The notes: generated by a model from the sequence alone, not told the origin. A stretch of DNA of 64,000 bases from an uncultured Saprospiraceae bacterium (GCA_938015595.1 CALLPI010000010.1:278167-342166), one strand, 5' to 3'; positions 53,109 through 62,353 are shown, counted from the first letter of the stretch. Numbers and translations: made by a program.

Positions 53109-53771
53109 AAGTGAAATGTTTTAGTTAAAACTACATAAAAAATCATCGGTGCAAAAAGTTCAAACTTGCGCACCACTTTGTAAGTTGCCCAAAGATACAG
53201 GGAATCTTGTTAGCTACCCCACGATTGGGGCAACAATATTTTGCGTGTCTGCTACCGTACATGGGCAAAAGCCATGAGGCTGCTTTCGTACTCCTTATTA
53301 CTTTTTGAGCTTGAAATTGTGTGTGCATCATTGATGCCCGGAGTATGCCAGCTCGGTTCAATGTATCAAAAGCCATCTCGGTTTACGCCCTGGCAATGCG
53401 TTTGGGCATACACTACTGCGCCGGCCCGAAAAAATACGATACGACTAATGAGGCAGCATATTGGGGCGGTATAGTGTTGTGGAAATATAGGGCAGTATGG
53501 AAATGAAACGAGATTCGGTACTTTTTCAGTTGAAGTCTAAAACAGGCTGCGGGTTTAACGGGCTCCTGGTCTGATATTTTTCTATCAATTTCAAAATTAT
53601 TTTCGATTTTAGAAAAAAATAAGCCTGGCAAGCGCTACAACTTAAGGAGTATGCGCAGCTTCGCTTTCATGCCCGCTACATTGCCTGCTTCGTTGAGGAT
53701 ATTCTCATGCTTGAAAGCCGCTTCGCCGCGCTGCCCGGCCAATATGTCCAGGCGGCCACTGCGTAAGCATC
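53109..53771. other. Gene-poor stretch, 663 bp
   Basis: Short overlapping frames (for example 53143-53376 on minus) show no family features and I leave them out. The right part holds a possible gene remnant on the minus strand (53635-53769) and a block GCTGCGGGTTT (53547-53557) with an AATTTCAaAATT stretch that could be a decayed repeat R2. Confidence 0.5.
53635..53769 (-). pseudogene. Possible 3' remnant of an unidentified gene
   Basis: 44 open codons with normal-looking codon use and composition (RLDILAGQRGEAAFKHENIL and later AGMKAKLRILLKL), ending in TAG, but no start and a stop just upstream at 53770-53772. It looks like the C-terminus of a lost gene. I do not recognise the family; chance is possible. 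Confidence 0.28.
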
Positions 53772-54119
53772 ATGCCCAATGACTTGCAACTGGGGGTAGC
53801 GGTGTTCATTTCACTTGAAGAAGTGACGCGCATGGAGAGTTGCGGCAACTACGCCTTCGTGTTCACAGCGGCTGGCAAGCGTCTCCTGGCCTCTCGCAAT
53901 CTCAAAGAATTTGAGAAGATACTGCCCTGCCCACTGTTTTTTCGCACCCACCAGTCGCACATCATCAACCTGGCATATGTAGAGCGCTACGTTAAGAAGG
54001 ACAAAATTGCTGTGGTGCTGCGCAACGGCATGAGCGTGCCAGTGGCGCGGCGCAAGAAGAATGATGCCTTAGAGGCGGTATTGCTGAATGTAAAAGGGCG
54101 CAAGGCTGGCGCAAGCTAA
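53772..54119 (+). CDS. LytTR DNA-binding domain protein without receiver domain
   Basis: 115 residues, a LytTR domain nearly from the first residue: FISLEEVTRMESCGNYAFVF, then FFRTHQSHIINLAYVERYV and the basic end PVARRKKNDA. In typical LytR/AlgR regulators a receiver domain of about 120 residues precedes this. The upstream frame has a stop 60 bp before the ATG and encodes nothing receiver-like. It is either a stand-alone LytTR regulator or a truncated one. No histidine kinase nearby. Confidence 0.75.
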   Translation: MPNDLQLGVAVFISLEEVTRMESCGNYAFVFTAAGKRLLASRNLKEFEKILPCPLFFRTHQSHIINLAYVERYVKKDKIAVVLRNGMSVPVARRKKNDALEAVLLNVKGRKAGAS

Positions 54120-54147
54120 TATTGACCTCAGGTACTGCTTTTTTCGC

Positions 54148-54714
54148 TCACCCTCGCATAACTGGCTTAATTTTGTAGTCGGCACTGACCTTACCCTGGC
54201 GTATGGCTTCGAGTTTGCGCTGTAGTAGACGCTTTTTGAGGGGTTTGAGCCTGTCGGTAAACAGAATGCCGTCAATGTGGTCGTACTCGTGCTGAATGAC
54301 GCGCGCATTGATTCCGTCAAACACATCCTCATGCCATTGAAACTGCTCGTCTTGGTAGCGTACGCGGATGCGTGGCGGGCGTTCCACATCGCCGCGTATA
54401 TCAGGTATGCTCAAACAGCCTTCTTCGTAGAGCCAGCCCTCGCCGGTTTCCTCCAGCATCTCTGCATTGAGGAACACTCTTTTGATGCCTGGAGCATTCT
54501 CTTCTTTGCCATTTTTCTCCATCTGTACCGTATCTACCACAAATAAGCGTATGGATAGCCCCACTTGGGGTGCTGCCAAGCCTACACCATGTGCGTTGTA
54601 CATGGTTTCCCACATGTTTTCGATGAGCGCTGGCAAGTTTGGGTAATCATGCGCAATAACCGCCGCTTTTTTCTTGAGCACTGGCTGGCCGTAGGTATAA
54701 ATCGGTAAAATCAT
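54148..54714 (-). CDS. def: Peptide deformylase
   Basis: Metal hydrolase that removes the formyl group from nascent proteins, 188 residues. All three motifs are present: GVGLAAPQVG, EEGCLSIP (Cys ligand) and QHEYDHIDG (HExxH). Length normal. Not adjacent to fmt. Confidence 0.96.
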   Translation of the reverse strand: MILPIYTYGQPVLKKKAAVIAHDYPNLPALIENMWETMYNAHGVGLAAPQVGLSIRLFVVDTVQMEKNGKEENAPGIKRVFLNAEMLEETGEGWLYEEGCLSIPDIRGDVERPPRIRVRYQDEQFQWHEDVFDGINARVIQHEYDHIDGILFTDRLKPLKKRLLQRKLEAIRQGKVSADYKIKPVMRG

Positions 54715-54767
54715 TCGTTGGACACTGTTTTTGAGTCGCTTGGATTATCGAGAATCATAACAACGCT

Positions 54768-54846
54768 GCAAAAGGCAAAGTGGTTTTTCTATTTTCAGAT
54801 GTGAGGCATAGAGCCAGCGGCAAACAGCAGCCTTTGCGCCTTTTGC
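54768..54846. repeat. Inverted repeat between def and the GT9 gene
   Basis: GCAAAAGGCAAAG (54768-54780) and CTTTGCGCCTTTTGC (54832-54846) pair with a two-base bulge, 51-nt loop. It lies 80 bp beyond the GT9 stop on the minus strand. It could serve as a 3' structure for the carB-GT9 message. Confidence 0.35.
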
Positions 54847-54924
54847 CTCCTCTATTGTGTGAACTAGCGTGAAAACTGCTTTGTGCAAAGTGGCAAAACG
54901 CTGCTGTACGTGCTCCCTGGCATT

Positions 54925-55920
54925 TCAACCAGCGAGGTTGGCCACTTGCCGGAGGTCAATATCAATCATACACTTAAAGTGCCCGCGCGGGCAGACCTCA
55001 TACCCGATTTTGGAGCACGGTCGGCATGGTAGGTTTTGCACCTCAATAGTGGTATTTTGCTGGATGCCTTCCGGGTAGAAAGGTGTCATGCCAAAGGCTG
55101 GTACGGTACTGCCCCAAATGGAGAGGATGTCCTTGCGGAAAGCTGCAGCAATGTGCATCAGCCCGGTATCGTGCGTGATGACTTTAGCCGCATGCTTGAC
55201 TACTGCCGCTGATTGATGTAGGCTGAGTTGGCCACAAGCATTGACTACGTGCAAGCCGGCCTGTGCTGCTACGCGCTCGCCTTGGGTTTGTTCGTCTGCT
55301 CCCCCCAACAACACAATGGATGATTTCTCCATCATGCGGCACAACTCCACAATACGCGCTTCAGGTAGGCGCTTAGTGTTATGCGCAGCACCGATCACAA
55401 AAGCAATATAGGGCACGGGGGTGGCACCCAAGCGTTGACTGAGCCATTGAAGCGCCACCTGCTCATCGCTTTCCGGTAGGAAGTAGTCCAACCCCTGGCC
55501 ATCGTACTGGATACCCAAGGGAGTAGCGGCGGCCATGTAGCGATCTACGATGTGCAATCTGGGCAGGCAGTTAATGCGCAGATTGACCAGTAGCCACTTC
55601 TCCAGGTTGAGTTTGTTGAAACTCCGGACTGGCGCGCCCAGGGCCAGCTTCACCTGGAGGCTGCGTAGATTGTGATGCAAGTCCACGATGAAGTTGAAGC
55701 GCTCGGCCCGCAACGCCGGCAGTACTTCGCGCACGTGGTGCCTAATGGTATGCACGCGGGCAATGTGGGGGTTGTGCTCCACTACGGCCTTAAACGATTG
55801 TTTGACCAGGAAATGCACCTCAGCGCCGAGTTGTTGGCGGAGGCAGCGCACCACAGGCGAGGTGAGTACAATATCGCCGATGGAGGAAAAGCGAATGACC
55901 AGTATCTTAGGGGCGCTCAT
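54925..55920 (-). CDS. GT9-family glycosyltransferase (heptosyltransferase-like)
   Basis: 331 residues, ADP-heptose type GT9. N-terminal IRFSSIGDIVLTSPVVR and the C-lobe DTGLMHIAAAF with CPRGHFKCM near the end. It adds a sugar, probably heptose or similar, to lipopolysaccharide core. Its ATG overlaps the carB stop (ATGA), so it is translationally coupled to carB, an unrelated pathway. Confidence 0.88.
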   Translation of the reverse strand: MSAPKILVIRFSSIGDIVLTSPVVRCLRQQLGAEVHFLVKQSFKAVVEHNPHIARVHTIRHHVREVLPALRAERFNFIVDLHHNLRSLQVKLALGAPVRSFNKLNLEKWLLVNLRINCLPRLHIVDRYMAAATPLGIQYDGQGLDYFLPESDEQVALQWLSQRLGATPVPYIAFVIGAAHNTKRLPEARIVELCRMMEKSSIVLLGGADEQTQGERVAAQAGLHVVNACGQLSLHQSAAVVKHAAKVITHDTGLMHIAAAFRKDILSIWGSTVPAFGMTPFYPEGIQQNTTIEVQNLPCRPCSKIGYEVCPRGHFKCMIDIDLRQVANLAG

Positions 55921-58754
55921 CGGGTCAGGTACATGCTCCGCTTGCTGTCTAGCTCGCGGAAGAAGGGGTCAGACAGGTCGCGGATGAAGCGGATGGCTTC
56001 GCCAGTGGACTTCATCTCCGGGCCAAGGCTGATATCTACATTGGGAAATTTCTCGAAAGAAAAGACCGGCACTTTGATAGCAAACCCGCTGGGTTGCGGC
56101 TGTATGTTGAAATCGCGTAGCTTTTTGGCGCCCAGCATCACCTGGGTGGCAATTTGCAGGTAGGGCACTTTGTAGGCTTTGGCAATGAAAGGCGTGGTAC
56201 GCGAGGCGCGCGGATTGGCCTCTATGACATATACCTTGTCGGGTTCACCAGGGGTTTTGGAGGGTTTTATGGCAAATTGCACATTTAGCAATCCTTTGAT
56301 TTTCAGCGATTTGGCCAGTTTCTCAGTATATTCTACCATGGTGGCTATGGCCTGCACGGAGAGGCTGTAGGTAGGCAACACTGCCGAGCTGTCGCCAGAG
56401 TGTATGCCAGCGGGCTCAATGTGCTCCATGATGCCCATGACGTGTACTTCATCGCCGTCGCAGATGCAGTCAATTTCAGCCTCCTTGGCACGGTCCAGGA
56501 ACTGGTCAATGAGCACGCGGTTGTCAGGTAGGTGTTTGAAGATATTGAGCACGTGGCGCTCTAGTTCGTTGTCATTGATGACAATGCGCATATTTTGGCC
56601 GCCCAGCACGTAGGAGGGGCGTACCAGTACAGGGTAGCCTACTTGGTTGGCAATGCGGATGGCTTCGTCGGCGTCGGTGGCTACGCCGTAGCGGGGGTAG
56701 GGGATGTCAAGTTCGCGCAGTAGGTCGGAGAAGGCACCTCGGTCTTCGGCCAGGTCCATACTTTCGAAAGAGGTACCAATGATAGGAATGCCCTTTTTAT
56801 GGAAGGTTTCGGCCAGTTTAAGAGCGGTTTGCCCGCCGAGCTGCACGATGACACCTTCGGGTTTTTCCAACTCCAGTATTTCTTCGATGTGCTCCCAGTA
56901 CACTGGCTCGAAGTAGAGTTTGTCGGCAACGTTGAAGTCAGTAGAGACGGTTTCTGGGTTGCAATTGATCATGATGGCCTCGTAGCCCAGTTCTTTGATG
57001 GCCAGCAAGCCATGCACGCAGCAATAGTCAAACTCAATGCCCTGGCCAATGCGATTGGGGCCTGAGCCAAGCACTACAATTTTCTTGCGCTGGGAAGGCA
57101 TGCTTTCGTTTTCTTGGTCAAAGGTGGAGTAGAAGTAGGGGGTTTGGGCTTCAAATTCAGCGGCACAGGTATCTACCATCTTGAATGTGCGGCGGATGCC
57201 CAACTCTTTGCGACGACGGGCGACGTCCTCCTCGCGGATGCGCAGCAGCCAGGCGATCTGGGCGTCGGAGTAGCCAACTTTCTTGAGTTCGCGGAAGAAA
57301 GATTCTGGAATGTCTTCGGCTACGTTGTAACGAATAAGTTGCTCCTCCATTTTCACCAGGCGCTTGATCTGGCGGATAAACCAGGGGTCAATTTTGGTGA
57401 GTTTGTAGATGGTTTTTTCCGGCACACCCAGTCGCAGGGCATCCTTGAGGCGGAAGATGCGGTCTTCGCTGACGTTTTCCAGGCGCTCCAGCACATCGGA
57501 GGTGCGAATCCACTCCTTCATGTCGGCGCCAAGGCCGGTGCGGTTGTTTTCGAGGCTCTGACAGGCTTTTTGAAGAGCTTCGAGGAAATTTCGGCCAATG
57601 GCCATGACCTCACCTACAGACTTCATCTGCAGGCCGAGGCGATGTTCGGCGCCAGGAAACTTCTCGAAATTCCAGCGGGGCATTTTCACGATGACGTAGT
57701 CGAGCGTAGGCTCAAAGTAAGCTGAGGTATTGCCGGTGATCTGGTTGGGCAGTTCGTCGAGGCGATACCCAATGGCCAATTTAGCGGCGATTTTGGCAAT
57801 AGGATAGCCGGTAGCCTTGCTGGCCAAAGCCGAAGAACGCGACACGCGAGGGTTGATTTCTACCACAATCATCTCTTCGGTTTCGGGTTCTACGGCAAAC
57901 TGGATGTTGCAGCCGCCGGAGAAGTTGCCCAGGGAGCGCATGGCCTTGATGGCTTGGTTGCGCATGGTTTGATAAGCGGTATCGGACAGGGTCATGGCTG
58001 GCGCCACGGTGATGCTGTCGCCGGTATGGATACCCATGGGGTCGAGGTTCTCCACTACGCAGATGATGACTACGTTGTCGGCAGAGTCACGTAGAAGTTC
58101 CAACTCAAATTCTTTCCATCCCAGCAGAGCTTTGTCTACCAGTACTTCATGGGTAGGCGACATGGCCAAGCCCCGGCGTAGGGCTGCATCAAACTCGCTT
58201 TCCTCGTGCACAAAAGCCGCACCGGTACCACCCAGGGTGTAAGACGGCCGAATGACCAGTGGGAAGCCAATTTTCTGGGCGGCCTCCTTGCCTTCGAGGA
58301 AGGAGTTGGCAATATACGAGGGCGATACCTTAAGCCCGATGTCGAGGATGTGACGACGAAAGAGTTCTCGGTTTTCTGTTAGGTCAATGGCGCGTACATC
58401 TACGCCAATCATGCGCACCCCGTACTTTTGCCAGATGCCCAGTTGGTCGGCTTCAATAGCCAGGTTGAGCGCGGTTTGCCCCCCCATGGTAGGCAGTACG
58501 GCGTCAATGCGGCGCTCCTCCAGGATTTGCACTAGGCTATCCACGGTGAGTGGGAGCAGGTAGATGTGATCGGCCGTGACGGGGTCGGTCATGATAGTAG
58601 CCGGGTTGGAGTTGATGAGGGTCACCTCGATGCCTTCTTGGCGCAGGGATCGGGCGGCCTGGGAGCCGGAGTAGTCAAACTCACAGGCTTGGCCAATGAT
58701 GATGGGGCCACTGCCAATGATGAGTACGGACTGAATGGAAGTATCTCTGGGCAT
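55917..58754 (-). CDS. carB: Carbamoyl-phosphate synthase large subunit, without C-terminal regulatory domain
   Basis: 945 residues; makes carbamoyl phosphate for arginine and pyrimidines. Both ATP-grasp halves are present: GSGPIIIGQACEFDYSG in the first and GSGPNRIGQGIEFDYCC in the second, with ADE of the oligomerisation region between. The protein ends at EMKSTGEAIRFIRDLSDP...SMYLTR. E. coli CarB (1073) continues with an MGS-like allosteric domain of about 130 residues, absent here. The carA gene is not in this window. The short form recurs in Bacteroidota from memory. Confidence 0.94.
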   Translation of the reverse strand: MPRDTSIQSVLIIGSGPIIIGQACEFDYSGSQAARSLRQEGIEVTLINSNPATIMTDPVTADHIYLLPLTVDSLVQILEERRIDAVLPTMGGQTALNLAIEADQLGIWQKYGVRMIGVDVRAIDLTENRELFRRHILDIGLKVSPSYIANSFLEGKEAAQKIGFPLVIRPSYTLGGTGAAFVHEESEFDAALRRGLAMSPTHEVLVDKALLGWKEFELELLRDSADNVVIICVVENLDPMGIHTGDSITVAPAMTLSDTAYQTMRNQAIKAMRSLGNFSGGCNIQFAVEPETEEMIVVEINPRVSRSSALASKATGYPIAKIAAKLAIGYRLDELPNQITGNTSAYFEPTLDYVIVKMPRWNFEKFPGAEHRLGLQMKSVGEVMAIGRNFLEALQKACQSLENNRTGLGADMKEWIRTSDVLERLENVSEDRIFRLKDALRLGVPEKTIYKLTKIDPWFIRQIKRLVKMEEQLIRYNVAEDIPESFFRELKKVGYSDAQIAWLLRIREEDVARRRKELGIRRTFKMVDTCAAEFEAQTPYFYSTFDQENESMPSQRKKIVVLGSGPNRIGQGIEFDYCCVHGLLAIKELGYEAIMINCNPETVSTDFNVADKLYFEPVYWEHIEEILELEKPEGVIVQLGGQTALKLAETFHKKGIPIIGTSFESMDLAEDRGAFSDLLRELDIPYPRYGVATDADEAIRIANQVGYPVLVRPSYVLGGQNMRIVINDNELERHVLNIFKHLPDNRVLIDQFLDRAKEAEIDCICDGDEVHVMGIMEHIEPAGIHSGDSSAVLPTYSLSVQAIATMVEYTEKLAKSLKIKGLLNVQFAIKPSKTPGEPDKVYVIEANPRASRTTPFIAKAYKVPYLQIATQVMLGAKKLRDFNIQPQPSGFAIKVPVFSFEKFPNVDISLGPEMKSTGEAIRFIRDLSDPFFRELDSKRSMYLTR

Positions 58755-58851
58755 GTTTGCTTATTGGTTACAGTTTGTGGTTTGGGCCAGCGCCCGCAGG
58801 CGGAGCGTACTTCGTCTGTGCTACTAGCTCAATCATGATGTCCGGTATTTG

Positions 58852-58859
58852 TATCTTTG
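58852..58859 (+). promoter_or_regulatory. Candidate -7 box for the small membrane protein gene
   Basis: TATCTTTG, exact; about 150 bp before the chosen ATG at 59010. No TTG at standard spacing. Confidence 0.4.
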
Positions 58860-58948
58860 TGTTTTGAGCACTGGTTGTACATAGAGGGTGTGCACAAATT
58901 GGGCGCAAAGATAGCAGCGACAATCGGTATGGCCAAAGAGAAACTGCG

Positions 58949-58969
58949 ATGTTTGCCAAAAGCAAACAT
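58949..58969 (+). promoter_or_regulatory. Perfect 8-bp hairpin in a long leader
   Basis: ATGTTTGC-CAAAA-GCAAACAT. Followed by a 13-A run at 58988-59000, just before the ATG at 59010. The arrangement suggests an RNA leader element; role unknown. Confidence 0.4.
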
Positions 58970-59009
58970 TCGGTTGAGGGCGGCGTTAAAAAAAAAAAAA
59001 CAAGCAGCC

Positions 59010-59477
59010 ATGAAGATGTTTTTCTTGCAGTTGCGCGTGCTATATCTGGCGCTGCTGGCAGTACAGTTGTTTTTCTTAGGCATTACTTTGTACCTGAAAG
59101 GCCTGCCCAAGGGGCTAGGCAGCCTTTCTGCCAATGATCCACTATTGCTTGCAGGGATAGCCATTACCTTTATGGCTATATTCACAGCGCTTGGCATGGA
59201 TGAGTATCGCAAAAAACAAGGGGCGCAGCTAAGCGATATGGAGGAAAAATCCGCTCATTACCGCATCTCGTTGATCATACGCAGCGCTTTGACCGAGGGT
59301 GCAGGGCTATTCGCACTGGCTATGGCTTTTGCTACCCCAAAGAGTTTTTTTTATGCTTTATTCATCGCAACTTTTGCCGCTTTTCTGTATTTTCGGCCAT
59401 CCGTAGAGGAGTTTGTGCGGCACTACGCCTTGCGGCCAGAGGAGGAGGCTCAGCTGCAGCGAGAAATACAGGAGTAG
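59010..59477 (+). CDS. Small membrane protein, three to four TM segments
   Basis: 155 residues from ATG 59010. TM segments about VLYLALLAVQLFFLGITLYL, LLLAGIAITFMAIFTALG, then a charged loop (EYRKKQGAQLSDMEEKSA), ALTEGAGLFALAMAF and FFYALFIATFAAFLYF. C-terminal soluble tail. No named family recognised. The longer open frame up to 58857 crosses the poly-A tract and a leader hairpin and is unlikely to be coding. Confidence 0.65.
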   Translation: MKMFFLQLRVLYLALLAVQLFFLGITLYLKGLPKGLGSLSANDPLLLAGIAITFMAIFTALGMDEYRKKQGAQLSDMEEKSAHYRISLIIRSALTEGAGLFALAMAFATPKSFFYALFIATFAAFLYFRPSVEEFVRHYALRPEEEAQLQREIQE

Positions 59478-59504
59478 CGCTATTTGGAAAAATGATGCTC
59501 AATA

Positions 59505-59645
59505 ACTTCGAGCTGCGGGTTTTGAGCTGTGCGCTCCAGTGCTGTAAATTGAAGCCGCCCACTATGTAGCAAATTTCAGAATTTTCTCCATGAATGAGGC
59601 ATGCCCTCTCTGCCCGAAGTTTACAGCTCAAAGCTCGTGGCTTCT
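59505..59645 (+). repeat. Dispersed intergenic repeat R2, copy 2
   Basis: Imperfect inverted ends: TTTTGAGCTGT (59520-59530) and ACAGCTCAAAG (59623-59633), extended by GAGCTGCGGG and CTCGTGGCTTC. The interior matches copy 1 (20971-21110) in several blocks, notably AGCAAATTTCAGAATTTTCT. Between two convergent genes, 28 bp after the membrane-protein stop. Confidence 0.62.
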
Positions 59646-59687
59646 GAGCACAATTAACAATTAAACATCATCATCAGAACAGCTGAA

Positions 59688-60737
59688 TCAGCCAGCTATA
59701 TCGCATACCTCACCCTTGCGATAGGCTTTGTACCGGCCTTTGGCAAAGCGGCTGCCGTTGAACTGTACCTGGGGCTTGAGGGCTTCCCGTTCTTCTAATG
59801 GAAGTTGTATGAAATCAGCGCAAGTAGTCGAACAACAACCTGCGTACTTCTCGGCGCAAACCGGGCATTGTATAAAGAGCAAGTGGCAGGCATCATTGGC
59901 GCAGTTGACGTGGGTATCGCAGGGCGCCCCGCACTGGTGGCAGCGCGCAATGACATGCGGAGAAATGCGCTCGCCCAAGCGCTCATCAAACACAAAGTTC
60001 TTGCCGATAAACTTATTAGGTAGCCCTTGCTGCTGGCATTGGCGGGTGTATTCAATGATGCCGCCTTCTACCATGTAAACCTGCTGAAAGCCTCGGTGCA
60101 GGAAGTAGGCGCTGGCTTTTTCGCAGCGTATGCCACCAGTACAATACATGACCACCGGCCGATCTTTTTTGTCGGCCAGCATTTGCTCTACCACTGGCAG
60201 CGCCTCGCGGAAGGTGCTCACCTCTGGGCAGATGGCATTTTCAAAGTGGCCTACTTCACTTTCGTAGTGGTTGCGCATATCTACCACTATAGTATCGGGG
60301 CTGTCGGTGAGTTCGTTAAACTCTCGGGCGCTCAACGCGCGCCCCCGCTTGGTAACGTCAAAACTCTGGTCGTCTAAGCCATCGGCCACAATCTTGGTGC
60401 GCACCTTGATTTTGAGCTTGTAAAAGGACTTACCGTTATCGTCAATGGCTATATTGAGCCTAATGCCATTCAATGCCGGAATGCGATAGAGCGCCTGGCG
60501 CAGGTCTTCGAGCCGAGCCTGTGGCACGGAAACCTGGGCATTGATGCCTTCGTGCGCTACATAAACGCGCCCCCACACGCCTAAGGCCGACCACTCCTGG
60601 TAAATTTGATCGCGGAAAGTGGCAGGGTCGTCAATTTTCCAGTATTGGTAAAAAGACAGGGTGACGCGTGGCTCGGCCAAGGTGAACATGCGGTTCTTCA
60701 ACTCCTTGTTGTTGATCAGGTTGTACAGCCTAGGCAT
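59688..60737 (-). CDS. trhO: tRNA uridine(34) hydroxylase TrhO (rhodanese family)
   Basis: UPF0176/TrhO protein that makes 5-hydroxyuridine at the wobble position of tRNA, 349 residues. N-terminal [11 protein letters not shown] region, rhodanese domain with catalytic Cys in [15 protein letters not shown], then a Cys-rich C-terminal zinc-type cluster ([20 protein letters not shown]). Length and order are normal. DUF7935-like gene lies 12 bp upstream on the same strand. Confidence 0.9.
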   Translation of the reverse strand: MPRLYNLINNKELKNRMFTLAEPRVTLSFYQYWKIDDPATFRDQIYQEWSALGVWGRVYVAHEGINAQVSVPQARLEDLRQALYRIPALNGIRLNIAIDDNGKSFYKLKIKVRTKIVADGLDDQSFDVTKRGRALSAREFNELTDSPDTIVVDMRNHYESEVGHFENAICPEVSTFREALPVVEQMLADKKDRPVVMYCTGGIRCEKASAYFLHRGFQQVYMVEGGIIEYTRQCQQQGLPNKFIGKNFVFDERLGERISPHVIARCHQCGAPCDTHVNCANDACHLLFIQCPVCAEKYAGCCSTTCADFIQLPLEEREALKPQVQFNGSRFAKGRYKAYRKGEVCDIAG

Positions 60738-60749
60738 AGCAAAACAAAT

Positions 60750-61289
60750 TTAAGCATTTAGCAAAATAGCCGCCTCGCGCTTGATAGCGCTGAGCGCCTT
60801 ATCCAGCGCAGCCACAGTATTTTCGGGTGGAAGCCCCAGCGCTACTTGGGCCAGTTCGCGGGCATCAGCCTTGCCATCCAGTTTTTCGGCGCTCAGGTTG
60901 ATGACTTTCACTGTGTGATCGCGGGCGGCTTTGAGAATTTCCCAGAGTTGTTCAGAAATATACACTTGCTGGGTGATGTTGTGCTCAAACTCCTGCTGAA
61001 TGGCCAACATCAGTGCCAGGCGGTATTCGGCCACGGTGAGGCCGTCGGGGCGAAGGCGCATGATGAGGCTGGGTAAGGCAATGCGCTCGCACAACATACT
61101 GAGGCGCTCGTAAGCCTGGAAACGCAACGGCATAGTGGTGCTCTGCCGGCTCTGTTGCAACTCCAGGGCTTTGAGGCGCTGTTGCCCTTCGAGGTATTGC
61201 TTGAGCAGAGTGTAAACCGTAAGGAACACAATGAGCGCCGGAACGGTGATTTTTACAATTTCCAACAGCACGGACAGCCAAACAGGCAT
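60750..61289 (-). CDS. Single-TM cytoplasmic-facing hypothetical (DUF7935-like)
   Basis: 179 residues from ATG 61289. A TM helix at about 6-25 (LLEIVKITVPALIVFLTVYT) precedes a helical domain with LRFQAYERLSMLCERIALP and LMLAIQQEFEHNITQQVYIS. This pattern matches a Bacteroidota family I recall as DUF7935; the number is from memory. Function unknown. A well-spaced promoter is present ahead of the ATG; the longer frame to 61337 overlaps it. Confidence 0.72.
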   Translation of the reverse strand: MPVWLSVLLEIVKITVPALIVFLTVYTLLKQYLEGQQRLKALELQQSRQSTTMPLRFQAYERLSMLCERIALPSLIMRLRPDGLTVAEYRLALMLAIQQEFEHNITQQVYISEQLWEILKAARDHTVKVINLSAEKLDGKADARELAQVALGLPPENTVAALDKALSAIKREAAILLNA

Positions 61290-61309
61290 ATTTCTTGTTT
61301 TTAGGGCTG

Positions 61310-61341
61310 CAAAGTTAAGGTTTATCCGCATATCCATCTAA
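61310..61341 (-). promoter_or_regulatory. Promoter of the DUF7935-like gene (and trhO)
   Basis: Minus-strand TTAG (61341-61338), 20 nt, TAACTTTG (61317-61310). Exact -7 box, about 20 bp before the ATG at 61289. It sits in a 62-bp region shared with the divergent DUF2279 gene. Confidence 0.55.
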
Positions 61342-61351
61342 CAAACTGTTT

Positions 61352-62353
61352 ATGAAACGTCTGTTATTCATTGTGCTATTTTCTCTTTTGGCCTGTGCTG
61401 GAGCGCCAACCCAAGCTCAAGATGCCCCCCACCTAAGTTTCTGGCAGCCCGCCGACACCCTGCACAAAACCCGCTTCTGGCTGTGTGCTGGCGGCGGCAG
61501 TGCCTTGTACGGAGCAGTCTCCATAGGGCTGTACAACGCCTGGTACAAAGGCTATGAACTCACCGCCTTTCACCTGTTTGACGACTGGGGCGAGTGGCGC
61601 CACATGGACAAAGCAGGGCATTTGTTCACTGCGCACATGGAGAGCACACTGGCGTTTAAAGGCGCACTATGGACGGGCATAAACCGCCGCACCGCTATGT
61701 GGACAGGCTTCGGCGTAGGTATGTTGCTGCAATCTACCGTAGAGGTCATGGATGGCTTCTCAGCCAAGTGGGGTTTTTCGCTGTCTGATATGGGCTTCAA
61801 CCTGCTGGGCAGCAGCTTGTTTCTGGCCCAGGAGGCGGCCTGGCACGAGCAGCGCATCCTCATGAAAACCTCATACACTGAGCCTCGCCACGCCTCAGAA
61901 CCCATATATTCTACTGACGGACAATTAGTTACAACCCTTTACGCACGTGCCCGAGAACTCTATGGCATATCTTACCCAGAGCGCTTCCTCAAAGGATATA
62001 ATGGCCTCACGGTGTGGGCGTCTGTCAACCCGACCTCTTTTTGGCCTAAGCCCAATCGTCCTGTATTTTTGCCGCAATGGCTCAACATAGCAGTGGGCTA
62101 TGGCGCCGAAAACCTCTACGGAGGCTTCGATAACCAGTGGCAAAGCAACGGAGCAACCTTCCGAGCCGACCCCCTGCGCTACCCCCGCTACAGCCAATTT
62201 TACCTCTCCCTGGACGTGGACTTCACCCGCATTCCTACCCGCAGCTACTTCCTCAAAACCGTGTTTAATGTCATCAATTGGATAAAAGTACCAGCCCCAA
62301 CTATTGAATACAATACGATAGGGAATTTTCGCGTACATCCAGTGATGTGGTAG
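61352..62353 (+). CDS. DUF2279 exported/membrane protein
   Basis: 333 residues. Signal peptide 1-22 (PTQAQ). The DUF2279 core follows: ALYGAVSIGLYNAWYKGY, WRHMDKAGHLFTAH, and GFSAKWGFSLSDMGFNLLGS, with conserved Asp, Lys and His. The C-terminal part (from about 170) contains YGISYPERFLKGYNGLTVW and beta-strand pattern. Common in Bacteroidota; role unknown. Confidence 0.83.
   Translation: MKRLLFIVLFSLLACAGAPTQAQDAPHLSFWQPADTLHKTRFWLCAGGGSALYGAVSIGLYNAWYKGYELTAFHLFDDWGEWRHMDKAGHLFTAHMESTLAFKGALWTGINRRTAMWTGFGVGMLLQSTVEVMDGFSAKWGFSLSDMGFNLLGSSLFLAQEAAWHEQRILMKTSYTEPRHASEPIYSTDGQLVTTLYARARELYGISYPERFLKGYNGLTVWASVNPTSFWPKPNRPVFLPQWLNIAVGYGAENLYGGFDNQWQSNGATFRADPLRYPRYSQFYLSLDVDFTRIPTRSYFLKTVFNVINWIKVPAPTIEYNTIGNFRVHPVMW

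Noticed and set aside
53143..53631. Several overlapping short frames in the gene-poor region
   Set aside because: No family feature, unlike codon use, and they overlap each other on both strands.
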